A stretch of DNA of 64,000 nt, taken from the NCBI GenBank assembly GCA_027214385.1, contig JAPVXR010000002.1, positions 372,001-436,000 of the forward strand, given 5' to 3'. The DNA is from Cryomorphaceae bacterium 1068. Its GTDB lineage: Bacteria > Bacteroidota > Bacteroidia > Flavobacteriales_D > Cryomorphaceae. The stretch's first letter is position 1; the number at the start of each line of letters is the position of its first letter. Both the position numbers and the translations under genes were made by a program. This document shows positions 34,638 to 43,917 of the stretch, piece by piece. The notes under the pieces are model-generated. The model worked only from the letters and a program-made list of their open reading frames with translations. It was not told the origin of the DNA and did no database searches.

Positions 34638-35999
34638 TTATGCACTAAAGAGTATGAATACTCCGGCTCCTGCCAAATAGCCTAGTATTGCGAGCAGTGA
34701 AAGCTTCTTCATGTACCAAATGAAATCGATTCGTTCGAGACCCATAGCTGCTACTCCTGCAGCTGATCCGATGATCAAAGCACTTCCTCCGGTACCTGCA
34801 CAATAAGCTAAAAATAACCAAAAGTCTCCATTGGCAGCGAATACACCTTCCACAGCAATAGGATACATTCCCTGAGCTGCAGCTACGAGTGGCACATTAT
34901 CAACAATCGCTGAGAGTAGGCCGATTGCTAAATTGATCGCATAAATATTTCCAACAGTGGTATCTAGCCAACCTGCGGCTTGACGAAGGAGACCTGCTTC
35001 TTGCATGGCTGCAACACCCAAGAGAATTCCAAGGAAGAAGAGCACCGAGCCCGTGTCGATTTTGCGAAGTACCCACAGTACGGTTAGTTGCTTTTTGGCT
35101 GCCATATTCTTGCGCTTGTGCATAACTTCGGTAACGATCCATATCACCCCCAAACTAAGCATCATTCCCATAAAAGGTGGCAAGTGAGTAACCGTTTTGA
35201 AAACCGGAACAAAAAGAAGTCCTGATACTCCTAAAATGAAAATGATCATCCGCTCTTTAGCGGAGGCCGGATTTTCTTCGTCGTGAGCGCCTCGGCCTGC
35301 AGGACGGGTCACATTCCCTTTCATCCTAAAAGTTAAAAAGAGTAATGGCACCAAAACTGTAGTTAAACTTGGTAATATCAAGTGTTGAATGATGTAAGGG
35401 GTAGAAGGCAATTGTTTCTTAATCCATAACATCGTAGTAGTAACGTCTCCAATAGGAGACCATGCGCCACCTGCGTTTGCAGCGATTACCAAAAATCCAA
35501 CAAAGAACCAACGTGTTTTTTTATCTTCAATCAATTTCCGCAATAGGGAAACCATTACAATGGTGGTAGTCAAGTTGTCCAAAACGGCACTAAAAAAGAA
35601 GGTCAGGATACTTAAAATCCAGAGCAATTTGACCTTGTTGGTTGTCTTGATTTTATCTGTGATCACTCTAAATCCTTCATGGGCATCAACCGTTTCAACT
35701 ATGGCCATGGCTCCCATCAAGAAAAAGAGAATGCTAGCAATTTCACTGAGGTGATGCAGCAAGCGGTGCTCCAAGAACATCGGCTTGACTTCATTAGCTG
35801 CCAACATTGCATTTTCGTCTTGAAAGACAGAATAATCGTGTTCTAGAAAAGACGGGATCGCATCTACTCCGAGAACAAAAAGCGCCCAACATACCACTCC
35901 CAAAATCAAAGCCGAAGCGGCTTTATCAATGTGCAAAGGATGCTCCAATGCAATGGCTAAATAGCCGAGGACAAAAACTACTATAATTGCTATTTCCAT
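34638..35999 (-). CDS. nhaD: NhaD-type sodium/proton antiporter
   Basis: The 453-residue protein has about 12 TM helices and NhaD/ArsB-superfamily signatures: an N-terminal LEHPLHIDKAASALILG block, DNLTTTIVMVSLLRKL with the ion-site Asp, AGGAWSPIGDVTTTMLWI, and near the end LSAIVDNVPLVAA and a TGGSALIIGSAAGVAA loop. It exports sodium in exchange for protons, in keeping with a marine or saline habitat. Its start lies one base after the glutamate-type dehydrogenase stop, so the two are likely co-transcribed. Confidence 0.93.
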   Translation of the reverse strand: MEIAIIVVFVLGYLAIALEHPLHIDKAASALILGVVCWALFVLGVDAIPSFLEHDYSVFQDENAMLAANEVKPMFLEHRLLHHLSEIASILFFLMGAMAIVETVDAHEGFRVITDKIKTTNKVKLLWILSILTFFFSAVLDNLTTTIVMVSLLRKLIEDKKTRWFFVGFLVIAANAGGAWSPIGDVTTTMLWIKKQLPSTPYIIQHLILPSLTTVLVPLLFLTFRMKGNVTRPAGRGAHDEENPASAKERMIIFILGVSGLLFVPVFKTVTHLPPFMGMMLSLGVIWIVTEVMHKRKNMAAKKQLTVLWVLRKIDTGSVLFFLGILLGVAAMQEAGLLRQAAGWLDTTVGNIYAINLAIGLLSAIVDNVPLVAAAQGMYPIAVEGVFAANGDFWLFLAYCAGTGGSALIIGSAAGVAAMGLERIDFIWYMKKLSLLAILGYLAGAGVFILFSA

Positions 36000-36000
36000 C

Positions 36001-37227
36001 TTAAACGAGTTGCGAAAGAGCTATCTCAAAAGCTGTCTCCGCGATATTAGTTTTATTGTGGTGCTTATCTATAACAGCCTGTATTGCGTTTTTGATGATG
36101 TCTGAGGTATCAGAGAAAATAGCGTCATCACTCATTTCAACATCCTTACCCATGCAATAGGCAAATACTCTGGCCATTCCGCAGTTTGAAATAAAGTCGG
36201 GAATGATACTTACTTTTTTATCCGTGTACTCCATAATCGGCCCGAAGAAAATTTCTGAATCGGCAAATGGAACATTCGCTCCGCTTGCAATTACTTCGAG
36301 GCCTGCATCACTCATTCGGTCTACTTGGTCTTTGGTGATCAATCTCGATGCTGCGCAAGGGAGGAATATTTCTGCTTCTGTATCCCAGATTTTTGAATTG
36401 ACATCATCGAATGACAATAAATTCTCACCTGTTAGGGCATTGCCTTCTTTCTCTAAGAAAAGATTTTTTACCTCATCAAATGCCATTCCTTCTTGCTTGA
36501 TCAATCCTCCTTGTCTATCGATAATTCCTACCACGGAAATACCGGCTTGCGCCAAATAATACGCAGCTGAGGCCCCAACGTTTCCCCAGCCTTGAATGAT
36601 GGCCCTTTTTCCTTTATAGTCCTCGCCTCTTAGGGCGTAATGATGCATTACACTCACCGCTACGCCATAACCTGTGATCAAATCAGCAACAACAAATTTC
36701 CGAGAAGGGTCAGGAGAATAATGAGCGTCTTCAACTACTTTGGAAACTCCAAAGCGCAATTGACCGATTTGGTGAATTTTTTCATTTTCTCTCGGGTTGA
36801 AATGGCCGTTTACCACACCTTCTTGAGGGTGCCAAAGTCCATAGTCTTCAGTAATTGGAATGACCTCGTGGATCTCATCTACATTGAGGTCACCACCTGT
36901 ACCATAATAATTTTTGAGAAGTGGTGTCACTGCTTTGTACCATCTCTGCAAAACACCGTGCTTTCGAGGATCTTGTGGGTCGAAGTTGATTCCACTTTTG
37001 GCTCCACCTATCGGTGGCCCCGAAACGGTAAATTTTACCTCCATTGTCTTTGCTAAAGATTCAACTTCTCTGCGGTCTAGGCCGACTCTCATCCTTGTCC
37101 CACCTCCGGCGGCACCTCCTCTGAGGCTGTTGATTACTACCCAGCCGACTGCTTCTGTTTCGGGATCACTCCATTCAAAAACTATTTCCGGGGAGCGTTC
37201 TTCAAATTTTTTCAGCAGGTCTCTCAT
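36001..37227 (-). CDS. Glu/Leu/Phe/Val dehydrogenase family protein
   Basis: The 408-residue NAD(P)-dependent oxidoreductase interconverts an amino acid and its 2-oxo acid plus ammonia. Visible are the substrate site GGAAGGGTRM and GPPIGGAKSGI (catalytic Lys), GTGGDLNVDEI, and a Rossmann loop GWGNVGASAAYYLA. The sequence favours the glutamate-dehydrogenase branch, but which amino acid is used cannot be fixed by eye. The ATG at 37227 is chosen because the consensus promoter lies just upstream, inside a longer reading frame. Confidence 0.9.
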   Translation of the reverse strand: MRDLLKKFEERSPEIVFEWSDPETEAVGWVVINSLRGGAAGGGTRMRVGLDRREVESLAKTMEVKFTVSGPPIGGAKSGINFDPQDPRKHGVLQRWYKAVTPLLKNYYGTGGDLNVDEIHEVIPITEDYGLWHPQEGVVNGHFNPRENEKIHQIGQLRFGVSKVVEDAHYSPDPSRKFVVADLITGYGVAVSVMHHYALRGEDYKGKRAIIQGWGNVGASAAYYLAQAGISVVGIIDRQGGLIKQEGMAFDEVKNLFLEKEGNALTGENLLSFDDVNSKIWDTEAEIFLPCAASRLITKDQVDRMSDAGLEVIASGANVPFADSEIFFGPIMEYTDKKVSIIPDFISNCGMARVFAYCMGKDVEMSDDAIFSDTSDIIKNAIQAVIDKHHNKTNIAETAFEIALSQLV

Positions 37228-37248
37228 GAGGGTGTTTTTAATGACGCG

Positions 37249-37277
37249 CAAATATATCAAAAGCGATCTTGCCTCAA
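37249..37277 (-). promoter_or_regulatory. Promoter of the dehydrogenase-nhaD unit (TTG - 18 nt - TATATTTG)
   Basis: On the minus strand TTG (37277-37275), an 18-nt gap and an exact TATATTTG (37256-37249) precede the start codon by 21 bases. Confidence 0.78.
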
Positions 37278-37318
37278 GAATGTTCTCCCTTAATCTTGTC
37301 TTAAATTATGTCTATGGT

Positions 37319-38380
37319 TCAGGGGATATATACCGCACCTGAAGAAGAATTTCGAAAAGCACCTGTTGCAGACGCCAAAACATTTGTTTCGCCTTCTAAT
37401 CTCAATTTTGCTAAGTATGCAAATATCAACGCCTCTTTTCCTTCGAGGAGTTTTTTTTCAGGAATGGTAATTTGAAGTTCGGGGAGCCGCTCTCTGATCA
37501 AAGAAATCAGAAAATCGTTGTAAGCACCACCTCCTGTCAACAAGACTTTTCCTTCTCTAGGCAGACATGCAGCAATTTGTTGAGCAGCATGTTCGGTAAA
37601 AGTGCGCAAGGCCGTATTATTCTCAATTCCCGCAAGAAGAGGTAGGATTTGCTGTTCCATCCATTCTCTTCCCAAGGATTTTGGTGGCCTCTCCTTGTAA
37701 AAGGCTAAGGAGTTCAGTTGATTTAAAAGTTCTCTGTTTAATTTTCCCGAAGCGGCGATTTGGCCTCTGTCATCGTAATCTTTTCCTATTTTTTTTGCCA
37801 AGAGGTTAAGAACGATATTGACCGCGCAGATATCAAAAGCGACTCTCTCTCCATCTACCTTAGCACTCAAATTCGCAAATCCACCTAGGTTTAGGCAAGC
37901 GTTGTATTCGCCAAAGAGATCCCTGTCCCCAATGGGAACCAAGGGTGCACCTTGGCCGTCAAGTGCCATGTCCGCACGACGAAAATCGCAGACCGTTGTT
38001 AGCCCTGTTTCCGCAGCGATAAGTCCTCCGTTTAGCATCTGAACCGTGAGCTGAGAATTCGGTTCATGGAAAATTGTTTGTCCGTGTATCCCTATAAATC
38101 GGGCAAGACTTCCTGTCTTATTTTGAAAACTGTTAATGCATTCAGCGATGAATCTAGAATAGTCATTTTCGATTTGAAAAAACTCACGGCCATTTTTTGT
38201 GTAAGCATCATTCAGGTTTTTTCGCAATTGAGCAGGGAGTTCAAAGCAGTTGAAATCGAGAATTTCGTATCCTTTCTCATCGAATTTGCACAAAGCCAAG
38301 TCCAAACCGTCGAGGGATGTTCCGGTCATTGAGCCGATTCCGAATTGATAGTCAGTAGAGTAGGGTGAATTTGACTGCAT
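37319..38380 (-). CDS. anmK: Anhydro-N-acetylmuramic acid kinase
   Basis: The 353-residue kinase phosphorylates 1,6-anhydro-MurNAc, a peptidoglycan turnover product, while opening its anhydro ring. Signatures are GIGSMTGTSLDGLDLALC near the N-terminus, GIHGQTIFHEP, CDFRRADMALDGQGAPLVPIGD, LNLGGFANLS and a late LLTGGGAYNDFL. The ATG at 38380 is preferred to an upstream TTG. The gene is divergent from the acyl-CoA dehydrogenase. Confidence 0.94.
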   Translation of the reverse strand: MQSNSPYSTDYQFGIGSMTGTSLDGLDLALCKFDEKGYEILDFNCFELPAQLRKNLNDAYTKNGREFFQIENDYSRFIAECINSFQNKTGSLARFIGIHGQTIFHEPNSQLTVQMLNGGLIAAETGLTTVCDFRRADMALDGQGAPLVPIGDRDLFGEYNACLNLGGFANLSAKVDGERVAFDICAVNIVLNLLAKKIGKDYDDRGQIAASGKLNRELLNQLNSLAFYKERPPKSLGREWMEQQILPLLAGIENNTALRTFTEHAAQQIAACLPREGKVLLTGGGAYNDFLISLIRERLPELQITIPEKKLLEGKEALIFAYLAKLRLEGETNVLASATGAFRNSSSGAVYIP

Positions 38381-38403
38381 AAATTCTGTTTTCAATTAAA
38401 CTG

Positions 38404-38411
38404 TAAATTTG
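38404..38411 (+). promoter_or_regulatory. -7 element of the acyl-CoA dehydrogenase gene
   Basis: TAAATTTG is an exact TANNTTTG match 29 bases before the ATG. A -33 TTG at normal spacing is not evident. Confidence 0.5.
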
Positions 38412-38440
38412 CGACGCTGAAAATTAAACCACGATAAATT

Positions 38441-39583
38441 ATGAATTTTCAATTGACTGAAGAGCAAATTGCAGTAAGAGACGCGGCGCGGGATTTTGCT
38501 CAAAATGTTTTGAAGCCCGGCGTGATTGAGCGCGATAACGAACAAAGGTTTCCCAAAGATGAAGTAAAACAATTAGCTGAGCTAGGTTTTATGGGAATGA
38601 TGACAGATCCAAAATATGGTGGAAGTGGGATGGACACTGTTTCTTACGTCCTCGCGATGGAAGAACTTTCTAAAGTCGACGCTTCTACTTCTGTTTGTAT
38701 GTCGGTAAATAATAGCCTGGTTTGCTGGGGTTTGGAAAAGTATGGCACTGAAGAGCAAAAGGAGAAATACTTGGTGCCATTGGCTAAGGGGGAGAAAATC
38801 GGTGCTTTTTGCTTAAGTGAGCCCGAAGCAGGATCTGATGCTACTTCTCAGAGAACAACTGCCATTGACAAAGGAGACCACTACCTGGTAAACGGAACGA
38901 AGAACTGGATCACCAATGGTGGAACTGCTTCCATTTATTTAGTAATCGCACAGACAGATGCGGACAAGGGCCACAGAGGAATTAACTGTCTGATCGTAGA
39001 AAGAGAGATGGAAGGATTTCAACTCGGAGCCAAAGAAGACAAATTGGGAATTCGCGGAAGCGATACCCATACTTTGATGTTTCAAGACGTGAAGGTTCCC
39101 AAAGAAAATAGAGTGGGAGAGGATGGTTTTGGATTTAAGTTTGCCATGAAAACACTTTCTGGGGGACGAATTGGGATTGCCGCGCAGGCTCTCGGAATTG
39201 CTAGTGGCGCCTATGAATTGGCTTTGGCATACAGCAAGGAAAGACAGGCATTCGGTAAACCGATTCACCAGCATCAAGCTATCGCCTTCAAGTTAGCCGA
39301 TATGGCTACCGAAATTGAAGCTGCTCGATTGCTTTGTCTGAAGGCAGCACAGCAAAAGGACAATGGCGAGAACTTTGACTATGCTAGTTCAATGGCCAAG
39401 TTGTTTGCTTCGAAAGTTGCAATGGACGTAACTGTGGAAGCTGTTCAAGTGCATGGAGGATACGGGTTTGTGAAGGAATACCACGTTGAACGATTGATGC
39501 GTGATGCCAAGATCACCCAGATTTACGAAGGAACCTCTGAAATTCAGAAGGTTGTCATTTCCAGAACGATACTAAAAGACTAG
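38441..39583 (+). CDS. Acyl-CoA dehydrogenase
   Basis: The 380-residue FAD enzyme oxidises an acyl-CoA to the 2-enoyl-CoA. It shows CLSEPEAGSD (FAD contact), NGTKNWITNGG, RQAFGKPIHQHQAIAFKLADMA, QVHGGYGF and the C-terminal IYEGTSEIQ with the expected catalytic base Glu363. The pattern fits the short-chain or butyryl-CoA type, with chain length unproven. Its stop overlaps the convergent murF stop by four bases. Confidence 0.94.
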   Translation: MNFQLTEEQIAVRDAARDFAQNVLKPGVIERDNEQRFPKDEVKQLAELGFMGMMTDPKYGGSGMDTVSYVLAMEELSKVDASTSVCMSVNNSLVCWGLEKYGTEEQKEKYLVPLAKGEKIGAFCLSEPEAGSDATSQRTTAIDKGDHYLVNGTKNWITNGGTASIYLVIAQTDADKGHRGINCLIVEREMEGFQLGAKEDKLGIRGSDTHTLMFQDVKVPKENRVGEDGFGFKFAMKTLSGGRIGIAAQALGIASGAYELALAYSKERQAFGKPIHQHQAIAFKLADMATEIEAARLLCLKAAQQKDNGENFDYASSMAKLFASKVAMDVTVEAVQVHGGYGFVKEYHVERLMRDAKITQIYEGTSEIQKVVISRTILKD

Positions 39584-40866
39584 AGGAACTCTTTTGCATT
39601 TTCCATAGCCACCATTCTGCTTCCTTTTACAATAATCAGATGGTTTTCTATTGAATGGGCTTGAAGCCATTTTTTCAACTCTTTCGGGGTTTCACAGTAG
39701 TGAAACCCTTTTTTGTTCACTTCATTGAAGTTGCTTCCGACTAAAACAGCTCTTAGTTTGAGGTTAGACAAATGGTCAACGAGTTTTTGGTGCTCAACTT
39801 TGGACTCCTCACCTAATTCGAGCATGTGTCCAATCAGTGCCAACTTTGGTTCATGATCCATTTCGGCGAAATTGCTCATCGCCAACTCCATGCTGCTGGG
39901 GTTGGCGTTGTAGGCATCGAGTATTAGCTTGTTCTTGCCTGTGTCAACCATTTCAGATCGATTGTTATTCGGCCTGTATGCCTTTAGAGCCGCAGCAATC
40001 TCATTGACTGAAACGTCAAAATAGCATCCGATGCAAGCGGCCGCCATTAAGTTTGAAAAATTGTAAGTACCTACCAACTGTGTTTGAATTTCTCCTGATG
40101 CTTCTCCTTGGTGTTCAAAATCAAAAGAAATAAAGGGTTTCCGTTTTTGAATCGAACCATTGCAGGAGAATTTTTGGCTTGAACCAAATAGTGTTTTTTC
40201 TATCCCCTCTGACAGCTCCATCAATACTTCGTCGTCCCCATTCACGAAGAGCTTGGCACTCTTCGCTTTGATGTGTTTGTAGAGTTCTGATTTTCCTTTT
40301 TTAACCCCTTCTATTCCTCCAAACCCTTCGAGATGGGCTTTACCAATGTTAGTGATCATTCCATAATCCGGGTCGGAGATATTGCTGAGATCTCTGATCT
40401 CACCCTGAGCATTGGCTCCCATTTCGATGACTGCCATTTCAGCATCAAGAGGAATGGAGAGCAAGGTGAGAGGGACACCAATGTGGTTGTTTAAATTACC
40501 TTGAGTGAAATAGGTACGGTACTTCCGCGATAGGACAGCGGCAATAAGCTCCTTGTTCGTGGTTTTTCCATTGCTACCTGTCAAACCAATAACAGGAAAC
40601 TTGAACTGATCTCTGTGATGACGAGCGAGTTTTTGCAAAGTAGTCAGCACATCATATACAAGGGTAATGTTTGGATTGTCTTTAAGCTGAGGGTCATCGG
40701 CCACAACGTGTGCAGCACCTCTTTCAAGCGCAGTGAGCGCAAAAGTGTTAGCGTCGAAATTAGGCCCCTTTAGACAGAAGAAGATAGTGTTTTTTACCTC
40801 TTTGCGGGTGTCGGTAGTCACTCGAGGCTTACTCAGATAAATCTTGTAGAGATCTTGGATTTCCAT
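39580..40866 (-). CDS. murF: UDP-N-acetylmuramoyl-tripeptide--D-alanyl-D-alanine ligase
   Basis: MurF adds D-Ala-D-Ala to the UDP-MurNAc-tripeptide, the last cytoplasmic step of peptidoglycan precursor synthesis. The 428-residue product has DTRKEVKNTIFFCLKG (uracil-side domain), the P-loop GLTGSNGKTTNKE, EMGANAQGEI, NIGKAHLEGFGG and the C-terminal LDAYNANPSSM motif. Its partner ddl lies in the same window. A -7 element sits inside the T run of the gldJ terminator, six bases before the ATG, so the transcript may be leaderless. Confidence 0.95.
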   Translation of the reverse strand: MEIQDLYKIYLSKPRVTTDTRKEVKNTIFFCLKGPNFDANTFALTALERGAAHVVADDPQLKDNPNITLVYDVLTTLQKLARHHRDQFKFPVIGLTGSNGKTTNKELIAAVLSRKYRTYFTQGNLNNHIGVPLTLLSIPLDAEMAVIEMGANAQGEIRDLSNISDPDYGMITNIGKAHLEGFGGIEGVKKGKSELYKHIKAKSAKLFVNGDDEVLMELSEGIEKTLFGSSQKFSCNGSIQKRKPFISFDFEHQGEASGEIQTQLVGTYNFSNLMAAACIGCYFDVSVNEIAAALKAYRPNNNRSEMVDTGKNKLILDAYNANPSSMELAMSNFAEMDHEPKLALIGHMLELGEESKVEHQKLVDHLSNLKLRAVLVGSNFNEVNKKGFHYCETPKELKKWLQAHSIENHLIIVKGSRMVAMENAKEFL

Positions 40867-40871
40867 AGGCC

Positions 40872-40879
40872 CAAAAATA
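40872..40879 (-). promoter_or_regulatory. -7 element of murF inside the gldJ terminator
   Basis: TATTTTTG (minus strand) is an exact TANNTTTG match formed by the T-rich tail of the gldJ terminator, ending five bases before the murF ATG. No -33 TTG at standard spacing was seen. Confidence 0.45.
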
Positions 40880-40909
40880 AAAACACCCGACCAAGACGAT
40901 CGGGTGTTT
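40873..40909 (-). terminator. Terminator of gldJ
   Basis: On the minus strand AAACACCCGA pairs perfectly with TCGGGTGTTT around a nine-base loop and is followed by TTTATTTTT. It lies 23 bases after the gldJ stop. Confidence 0.85.
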
Positions 40910-40932
40910 AAAAATTTTATTTAACAGAGTTT

Positions 40933-42672
40933 TTATCTGGACTGGTTGAAACCAACCGGGCTTCCTACTCGATCCATGGCACATCTGAAACCAATAGTTG
41001 CAGTTGCTTTTCTTTCGTCCATAAAGCGTCTGGTACCAGGGCTTAAGTAATAAGCTCGATCTCTCCAGCTACCACCTTTATAAACTCGTGCTCTATTGCT
41101 TATCAAGGTAGTGTTTCCGTAATCATACATAGAGGCCTCATCCGCATTTGGAGAAGTGTAGTTGATGCTTGAATTGAAGTCTCCATCTTTGTAGTCAATG
41201 TTATCTGCCAAGCGATAATTGTCTCTGTCAATGTTTTCTTCCGGTCGAACTTTTCTCATTCTCACATTACCCGGAGTGTCCTCAACAAAATTTCCAACAC
41301 CACTAAGAAGTTCAGGAGCTATTCTCACGCCGCTGGTGCGGATAGCTTGAATAGCATCGCGAACCAATGTGTATGCTTCGTCTGCTTTACCTTCATTCAT
41401 TCTTTCCAAAGCTTGTTCGCTGAAAGAATTAAGGTTTTCCATGAGTTGAGCTTCTTCAGGATTTAATTTTCCTTGAGTTTCTTCGTCAAAGTCCTTGATG
41501 TATTGGTTTACACCTTCTACATCGTAGGTCACAACAGTAAGTTTGTCATCAATGGACCCTTCACTATCGAGAACTTTAGTTTTGTAGACATTACCTCTGA
41601 ATGGACGAAATTCATCCATGTCTTCAGGACTTAACGGGCGATAGACGTCCATTACCCACTCACTCACGTTTCCTGCCATATTGTAAAGACCATAGTCATT
41701 TGGCTGATACGCATATACAGGGGCTGTGACGTCTGCATTGTCATTAAGACTTCCGGCCACACCCATGTAGTCACCTTTTCCTCTTACGAAGTTTGCAACC
41801 AACTCACCGTAAAAACGACTGTTGTTGTCTCCTTCACGAACGTAGTGACCGTTCCATGGGTATACTTTTCTTTCTGTCACCAATTCTTGGAAAGAGTTTC
41901 CTACTAATCCATACGCTGCAAATTCCCATTCAGCTTCAGTTGGTAGGCGGTATCTCGGTAAGAGAATTCCATCTTCCATACGCACATTCCTGAACTCTTG
42001 ATCAGGATCTAAATCAGACAGACCGTCTACTCGCTTTCCGCTTTCGTATTGACCTGCCAAATAGGCATCTGTATCAAAATGGTCTTCGTTAATTTGTTGA
42101 GGAAAATGCTCAAATAAACCTTCACGGATTAAGATCGCCTCATTCACACGGTCAGATCTCCAAGCACAAAAGTCATTGGCTTGTAGCCAGTTTACGCCTA
42201 CCACAGGGTAGTCATTGTAAGCTGGATGGCGCAGGTAATATTCGACATAAGGTTCATTATAGGCCAAGCGAGAACGCCACACCAATGTATCAGGAAGGGC
42301 TTTCCTATAAATCTCGGGGTAATCTGCTCCATATACTCGACGCAACCAATAAAGATATTCCAACCAGTAAACGTTGGTCACCTCAGTTTCGTCCATGTAG
42401 AAGGAAGACACGGTAACTCTTCGCGGAATATTATTCCAATCCTTCATCACCATTTCTTCTGTAGCACCCATAGTGAATGTTCCTCCTTCGATCAGAATCA
42501 GACCTGGACCTGTTTCTTGTTCAGTGTAGAGAACTTTTTCAAATCCACCATTTGCAGGGTCGTTGTAATTCCAACCAGTGGCGCTTGAGCTTTCGTAGCT
42601 GCAAGAAGAGGTAGAGACAATTACTCCGCCCATCAAGGCTACTATTAAAAATTTTCCTGAAAAGACTTTCAT
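40933..42672 (-). CDS. gldJ: Gliding motility / type IX secretion lipoprotein GldJ
   Basis: The 579-residue lipoprotein has a signal peptide with lipobox Cys near residue 24 (VSTSSC), then a formylglycine-generating-enzyme-like (SUMF1) domain. Its parts are LILIEGGTFTMGAT, FYMDETEVTNVYWLEYLYW, PVVGVNWLQANDFCAWRS, RLPTEAEWEFAAYG, NVSEWVMDVYRP, and at the end GGSWRDRAYYLSPGTRRFMDERKATATIGFRCA. A GldJ-specific helical insert lies at about 390-470. GldJ is an outer-membrane-associated part needed for gliding and stabilises GldK and the T9SS. The ATG used gives a clean signal peptide. The PorP-like gene lies 48 bases upstream on the same strand. Confidence 0.93.
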   Translation of the reverse strand: MKVFSGKFLIVALMGGVIVSTSSCSYESSSATGWNYNDPANGGFEKVLYTEQETGPGLILIEGGTFTMGATEEMVMKDWNNIPRRVTVSSFYMDETEVTNVYWLEYLYWLRRVYGADYPEIYRKALPDTLVWRSRLAYNEPYVEYYLRHPAYNDYPVVGVNWLQANDFCAWRSDRVNEAILIREGLFEHFPQQINEDHFDTDAYLAGQYESGKRVDGLSDLDPDQEFRNVRMEDGILLPRYRLPTEAEWEFAAYGLVGNSFQELVTERKVYPWNGHYVREGDNNSRFYGELVANFVRGKGDYMGVAGSLNDNADVTAPVYAYQPNDYGLYNMAGNVSEWVMDVYRPLSPEDMDEFRPFRGNVYKTKVLDSEGSIDDKLTVVTYDVEGVNQYIKDFDEETQGKLNPEEAQLMENLNSFSEQALERMNEGKADEAYTLVRDAIQAIRTSGVRIAPELLSGVGNFVEDTPGNVRMRKVRPEENIDRDNYRLADNIDYKDGDFNSSINYTSPNADEASMYDYGNTTLISNRARVYKGGSWRDRAYYLSPGTRRFMDERKATATIGFRCAMDRVGSPVGFNQSR

Positions 42673-42720
42673 GGGAATTATGGTTTCTAGTATGCAGGTA
42701 TTCAAATTGAGACTGAAAAA

Positions 42721-43698
42721 CTAAAAAGCGGGGCATTTTATTGCCCTGAATTTCTTTTTCTTCGGCCTACAGTTAAAGTTGAAAGCAAAAGAAATCTCGT
42801 GTGAGCCAGCCGTCTCTGTAGTCAAGCGACTGGTGGTTAGGTCATAACTATATCCTGTTTTGAATCGATCTGTTTCGATTCCTAACAAGATGATAAATGA
42901 ATCTTCGAATCTATACCACACCCCACCAATTAGTGGCCCTTTTTGAATATAAAGACCTAAATTGATTTGCTGGAAATCATATTGCTGTTGGTAAAGAATG
43001 TTAGGGGAGATATAGGTATCAGTAGTCCCTTTAATGTCTTTGCCAAGAGGCAATTTAGCTCCTGCATGGACGGTATACTTTCTTTCTAGTGGTGCTTCTT
43101 GCACAATTAGTGATTCATTCGGTTCGAATAGGTGGTGTACGGCTACACCCCCAAAGAAGGTTTCACTAAATATGACAAAGCCTGTGCTAAAATCAACATT
43201 ATCGACTTTTCCACCCCGAGGAGTATCTTGTGTCTCGTATATAAATCCACGTCTGGGGTCAATCTGATCTCCAAAGGTCAGGCTACCCCAATCCAGATTT
43301 CTCTGAAAGTAGCTGGCTTGGAATCCTGCTACCATAGAAATCTTATCTGTCAAGGCTAATTGATAAGAATAGATACCATTTATTGAAAATTGGGTCAAGG
43401 TCCCTCTACCCGCATTGTCGCTCAGGACGTAAAGTCCTAGTCCTCCGCTCACAGCATCTACATATTGATCGTAAGAAACGCTGTTCGTCACAAAGTTTCC
43501 TGATAAAGCAGGCCATTGATTCCGATGGTTGAAAACCACCCTGGGACAGGTAGCAGTTCCAGCCAAAGCGGGGTTCAGATAGAGCGGATTCGCATAAAAT
43601 TGCGTGAAAGTAGGGTCTTGAGCCTTTGCCTCGGGCGTTGTCAAAACGCCGCAGAGTACAAAGATCGCAAGAGTTACAAAGGTCAGTCTACGCACCAT
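42721..43698 (-). CDS. PorP/SprF family type IX secretion outer-membrane protein
   Basis: The 325-residue protein has a signal peptide ending AKA-Q (near 27) and the PorP/SprF core: DPTFTQFYANPLYLNPALAGTA, then a beta-barrel with VSYDQYVDAVSGGLGLYVLSDNAG, ending FNFNCRPKKKKFRAIKCPAF with two Cys. Family members either belong to the T9SS outer-membrane ring (PorP) or anchor a specific adhesin (SprF). Its place next to gldJ and opposite porU favours the core machinery, but its exact type is not settled by sequence alone. A 7-of-8 -7 match (TATACTTG, 43741-43734 minus) lies upstream. Confidence 0.88.
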   Translation of the reverse strand: MVRRLTFVTLAIFVLCGVLTTPEAKAQDPTFTQFYANPLYLNPALAGTATCPRVVFNHRNQWPALSGNFVTNSVSYDQYVDAVSGGLGLYVLSDNAGRGTLTQFSINGIYSYQLALTDKISMVAGFQASYFQRNLDWGSLTFGDQIDPRRGFIYETQDTPRGGKVDNVDFSTGFVIFSETFFGGVAVHHLFEPNESLIVQEAPLERKYTVHAGAKLPLGKDIKGTTDTYISPNILYQQQYDFQQINLGLYIQKGPLIGGVWYRFEDSFIILLGIETDRFKTGYSYDLTTSRLTTETAGSHEISFAFNFNCRPKKKKFRAIKCPAF

Positions 43699-43917
43699 AA
43701 ATGGGGGTGAAAATGCAGTTTTTTTCAAAGCTCCAAGTATACGAATTTTTTTATTCGCGGTTTTCCCGTTAATCATAAGGATATGCAATAATTCGGAAGT
43801 AGCTGGCGTTTAGGCCATGTTTACGGATAAAATTACTGCATTCTCTTATTATTGTTACGTCTTGAGTGGTGTAAATTCACGCTAAGATTGTATTGTAAAA
43901 AAGAATCTCGCTACCTG

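Noticed and set aside
36640-37056. 138-residue plus-strand frame
   Set aside because: Antisense to the dehydrogenase gene.
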